Assembly: GCA_003221375.1 (NCBI GenBank)
Contig: QHRI01000238.1
Location: forward strand, 1 to 6,826
Reading direction: 5' to 3'
Origin: Verrucomicrobiota bacterium
GTDB taxonomy: Bacteria > Verrucomicrobiota > Verrucomicrobiia > Chthoniobacterales > UBA10450
Length of the DNA: 6,826 bases
Shown: positions 6,401-6,826 of the stretch, in pieces
Layout of the letters: each line of letters opens with the position of its first letter
Position numbering within the stretch: the stretch's first letter is position 1
The notes under the pieces: model-generated
Told to the model about the DNA's origin: nothing
What the model saw: only the letters and a program-made list of their open reading frames with translations
The model's database searches: none
Program-made: the position numbers and the translations under genes

Positions 6401-6826
6401 CAGATCATCATGGGTGGCGCCCTCATCAAATACGAGGACATGAATCGGAACCTTGGTCTGCTTTATTCCCTTTCGCATAGGTTCTCCGAACACCCAAGCG
6501 CAGAGAAGAACAGAAAAACGGAGAGCAAGCTGCAGGTTCCGCTTGTCTGTCAATTCATCGCCATGCGCTGGTCGTACGAAGAGATGATTGTGGCGCAGGC
6601 CAAGCTCAATCCCCTGACGCGGCGGCAAGATCACGCCCAACGCGAAATCGACCGGCTTGTGACGCAACATCGGAAGGATCCCGAAGCAGATAAGCGCCTG
6701 GATGACCTGAAGGAAACGCTCGCTCTGCTCTCTGGTCTCGAAGCAAAATCAGCCGACGAACTGGATCGTTACCTTCGACTCGTGGATCAGATCCTGAATG
6801 GCAAACGACCGTTCGATCGCGCCCTT
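3482..6826 (+). CDS. Multidomain ABCG-type ABC transporter with N-terminal TerB-like and FHA-like regions (C-terminus beyond window)
   Basis: One open frame of 1115 codons reaches the right edge without a stop. ATG at 3482 is the first possible start, since TAA at 3458-3460 closes the frame upstream. After a very basic N-terminus (residues 10-42), residues about 50-165 look like a TerB domain (ADG at 64-66, EEE at 70-72, all-helical). Residues about 210-450 are beta-rich, ending in PLKDGDTIRIDIG (430-442), which resembles the last strands of an FHA domain. The ATPase has Walker A GASGCGKST (497-505), Q-loop Gln544, signature LSGGERKR (603-610), Walker B VYLFDE (623-628) and H-loop in TIHQPSS (His659), which is typical of the ABCG/White family. 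A CPSC motif follows (710-713). Predicted helices lie at about 821-842, 856-876, 907-927, 933-958 and 963-983; a sixth should lie past the edge. As it carries both ATPase and permease it should work as a dimer in the inner membrane, probably as an exporter of a lipid-like substrate. The substrate is unknown. Confidence 0.92.
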   Translation, partial: MTELVSSVADRIDRAVQRVTPLAYRVRRTGRRWVRRALRKPRSVAEGPNLLPVLIQVLASFTKADGVLLEEEIDSSLGFLRYDYPEAVYSELRQLFRQALYEQQDLAAMAQKLGAQLSADRKIMLGVQLYDLISQAGLKQEQVVAFYSFMSQMGMAAQAIDIVYQLNASEDSDPSIYQHGASPLESLSFGPDGKADVTLKNLNEVDRLMAFRYHELILLKNYSDQNVSVRGRPLVRGGFCRIYPGQRILVGDQVLSYQELAQYFNAKKNVSLPQIFMRVNRDSDEVGLERSRTRESALRVTFGLKVRVKALRDVDAELNGVKLKAGTQVDAALEDRIVFRNDTELDLNDLRRRARALGGRFQLKASKSEYLVSNEPSRLEADDILLSPGTSGDVLLKIFCDYDRRVGQLEVIEADRPIMVGDTVVRTTAPLKDGDTIRIDIGQFLRCNFSERIIEEERNIIRTLEANEITHRFGKGQIGLEGISFSIARGELVCVMGASGCGKSTLMRVLAGQLQPTSGDVLLNGQSLYQNLDALKHYVSYMPQQDAFDEHLTIGENLLFAAAIRAPHLSRRDRSRRLEAKLVELGLGERRDAVVGSPEKKTLSGGERKRLNIGLDMIGMSDVYLFDEPTSGLSSKDSEHVMEIIRSMAHNKIVIVTIHQPSSKIFQMFHKAILLDKGGRLVFFGAPSDMLRYFAEAEHQHQFGAELGACPSCGTTRPEFIFDVLETPLRDLSGDIIYEENSRGHLVAARRYSPEFWRDKYEAFRLIQDVKQVSLHKEAPSTLPAAPVQKKRLPFRWHDEWTQFRTVLRRAFVSKLRNRANLVITIGVSPVLALLIATILRYSENGTYDFASAYHIPTFLFLGLIVAMFLGLTNSADDIIRDRPVLQRERNVNVRLSYYVVSKTLTLGVFALVQCILFVLIGNYILEIRGMFWIDLAIMFMTAIGGVALGLLISSLVADPKTAANIVPLVLIPQIIMGGALIKYEDMNRNLGLLYSLSHRFSEHPSAEKNRKTESKLQVPLVCQFIAMRWSYEEMIVAQAKLNPLTRRQDHAQREIDRLVTQHRKDPEADKRLDDLKETLALLSGLEAKSADELDRYLRLVDQILNGKRPFDRAL

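Overview
The window looks like chromosomal DNA of a moderately GC-rich, Gram-negative-type soil or water bacterium. Three things suggest Verrucomicrobiota, for example a Chthoniobacter-like soil lineage. They are the ABCG-type ABC protein with an N-terminal TerB-like domain, an FtsH with a proline-rich tail, and a short repeat of the 'AACGCCGAAC' type beside ftsH. This placement comes from remembered resemblance, not from a search, so it is tentative. None of the five gene starts has a clear Shine-Dalgarno sequence.

Positions 1-1132 look like a small array of gene cassettes, all read on the minus strand. Reading leftwards they are a DUF1905/YdeI-type protein (1111-602), a DUF4287 protein (534-319) and the N-terminus of a probable GNAT acetyltransferase (181 to beyond the left edge). 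Each gene is preceded by the same minus-strand core TCGTTAGNC (at 1132, 589 and 195), which fits or nearly fits the integron R' consensus GTTRRRY. The DUF4287 gene is followed by a 123-bp attC-like inverted repeat (187-309), with paired R''/R' cores and unpaired bases in one arm. The DUF1905 gene ends inside a much shorter attC-like remnant (581-618). No integrase gene is visible, so this could be an integrase-less cassette cluster (CALIN) or the end of a larger integron.

Positions 1202-3241 (minus strand) encode a complete FtsH, the membrane-anchored AAA+ zinc protease, with all catalytic motifs intact. Between its stop and the first cassette core lies a two-copy 10-bp repeat with 21-bp spacing.

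Positions 3242-3481 are a 240-bp divergent intergenic region that must carry the upstream signals for both ftsH and the gene to its right.

Positions 3482-6826 (plus strand) form one open frame of 1115 codons that runs off the right edge. It encodes a multidomain ABC half-transporter: a TerB-like helical domain, a beta-rich FHA-like region, an ABCG-type ATPase, and a transmembrane domain with five of the expected six helices inside the window. The layout recalls mycobacterial Rv1747 (FHA-ATPase-permease), but with TerB added. Its substrate cannot be told from the sequence. The divergent arrangement with ftsH does not by itself show a functional link.
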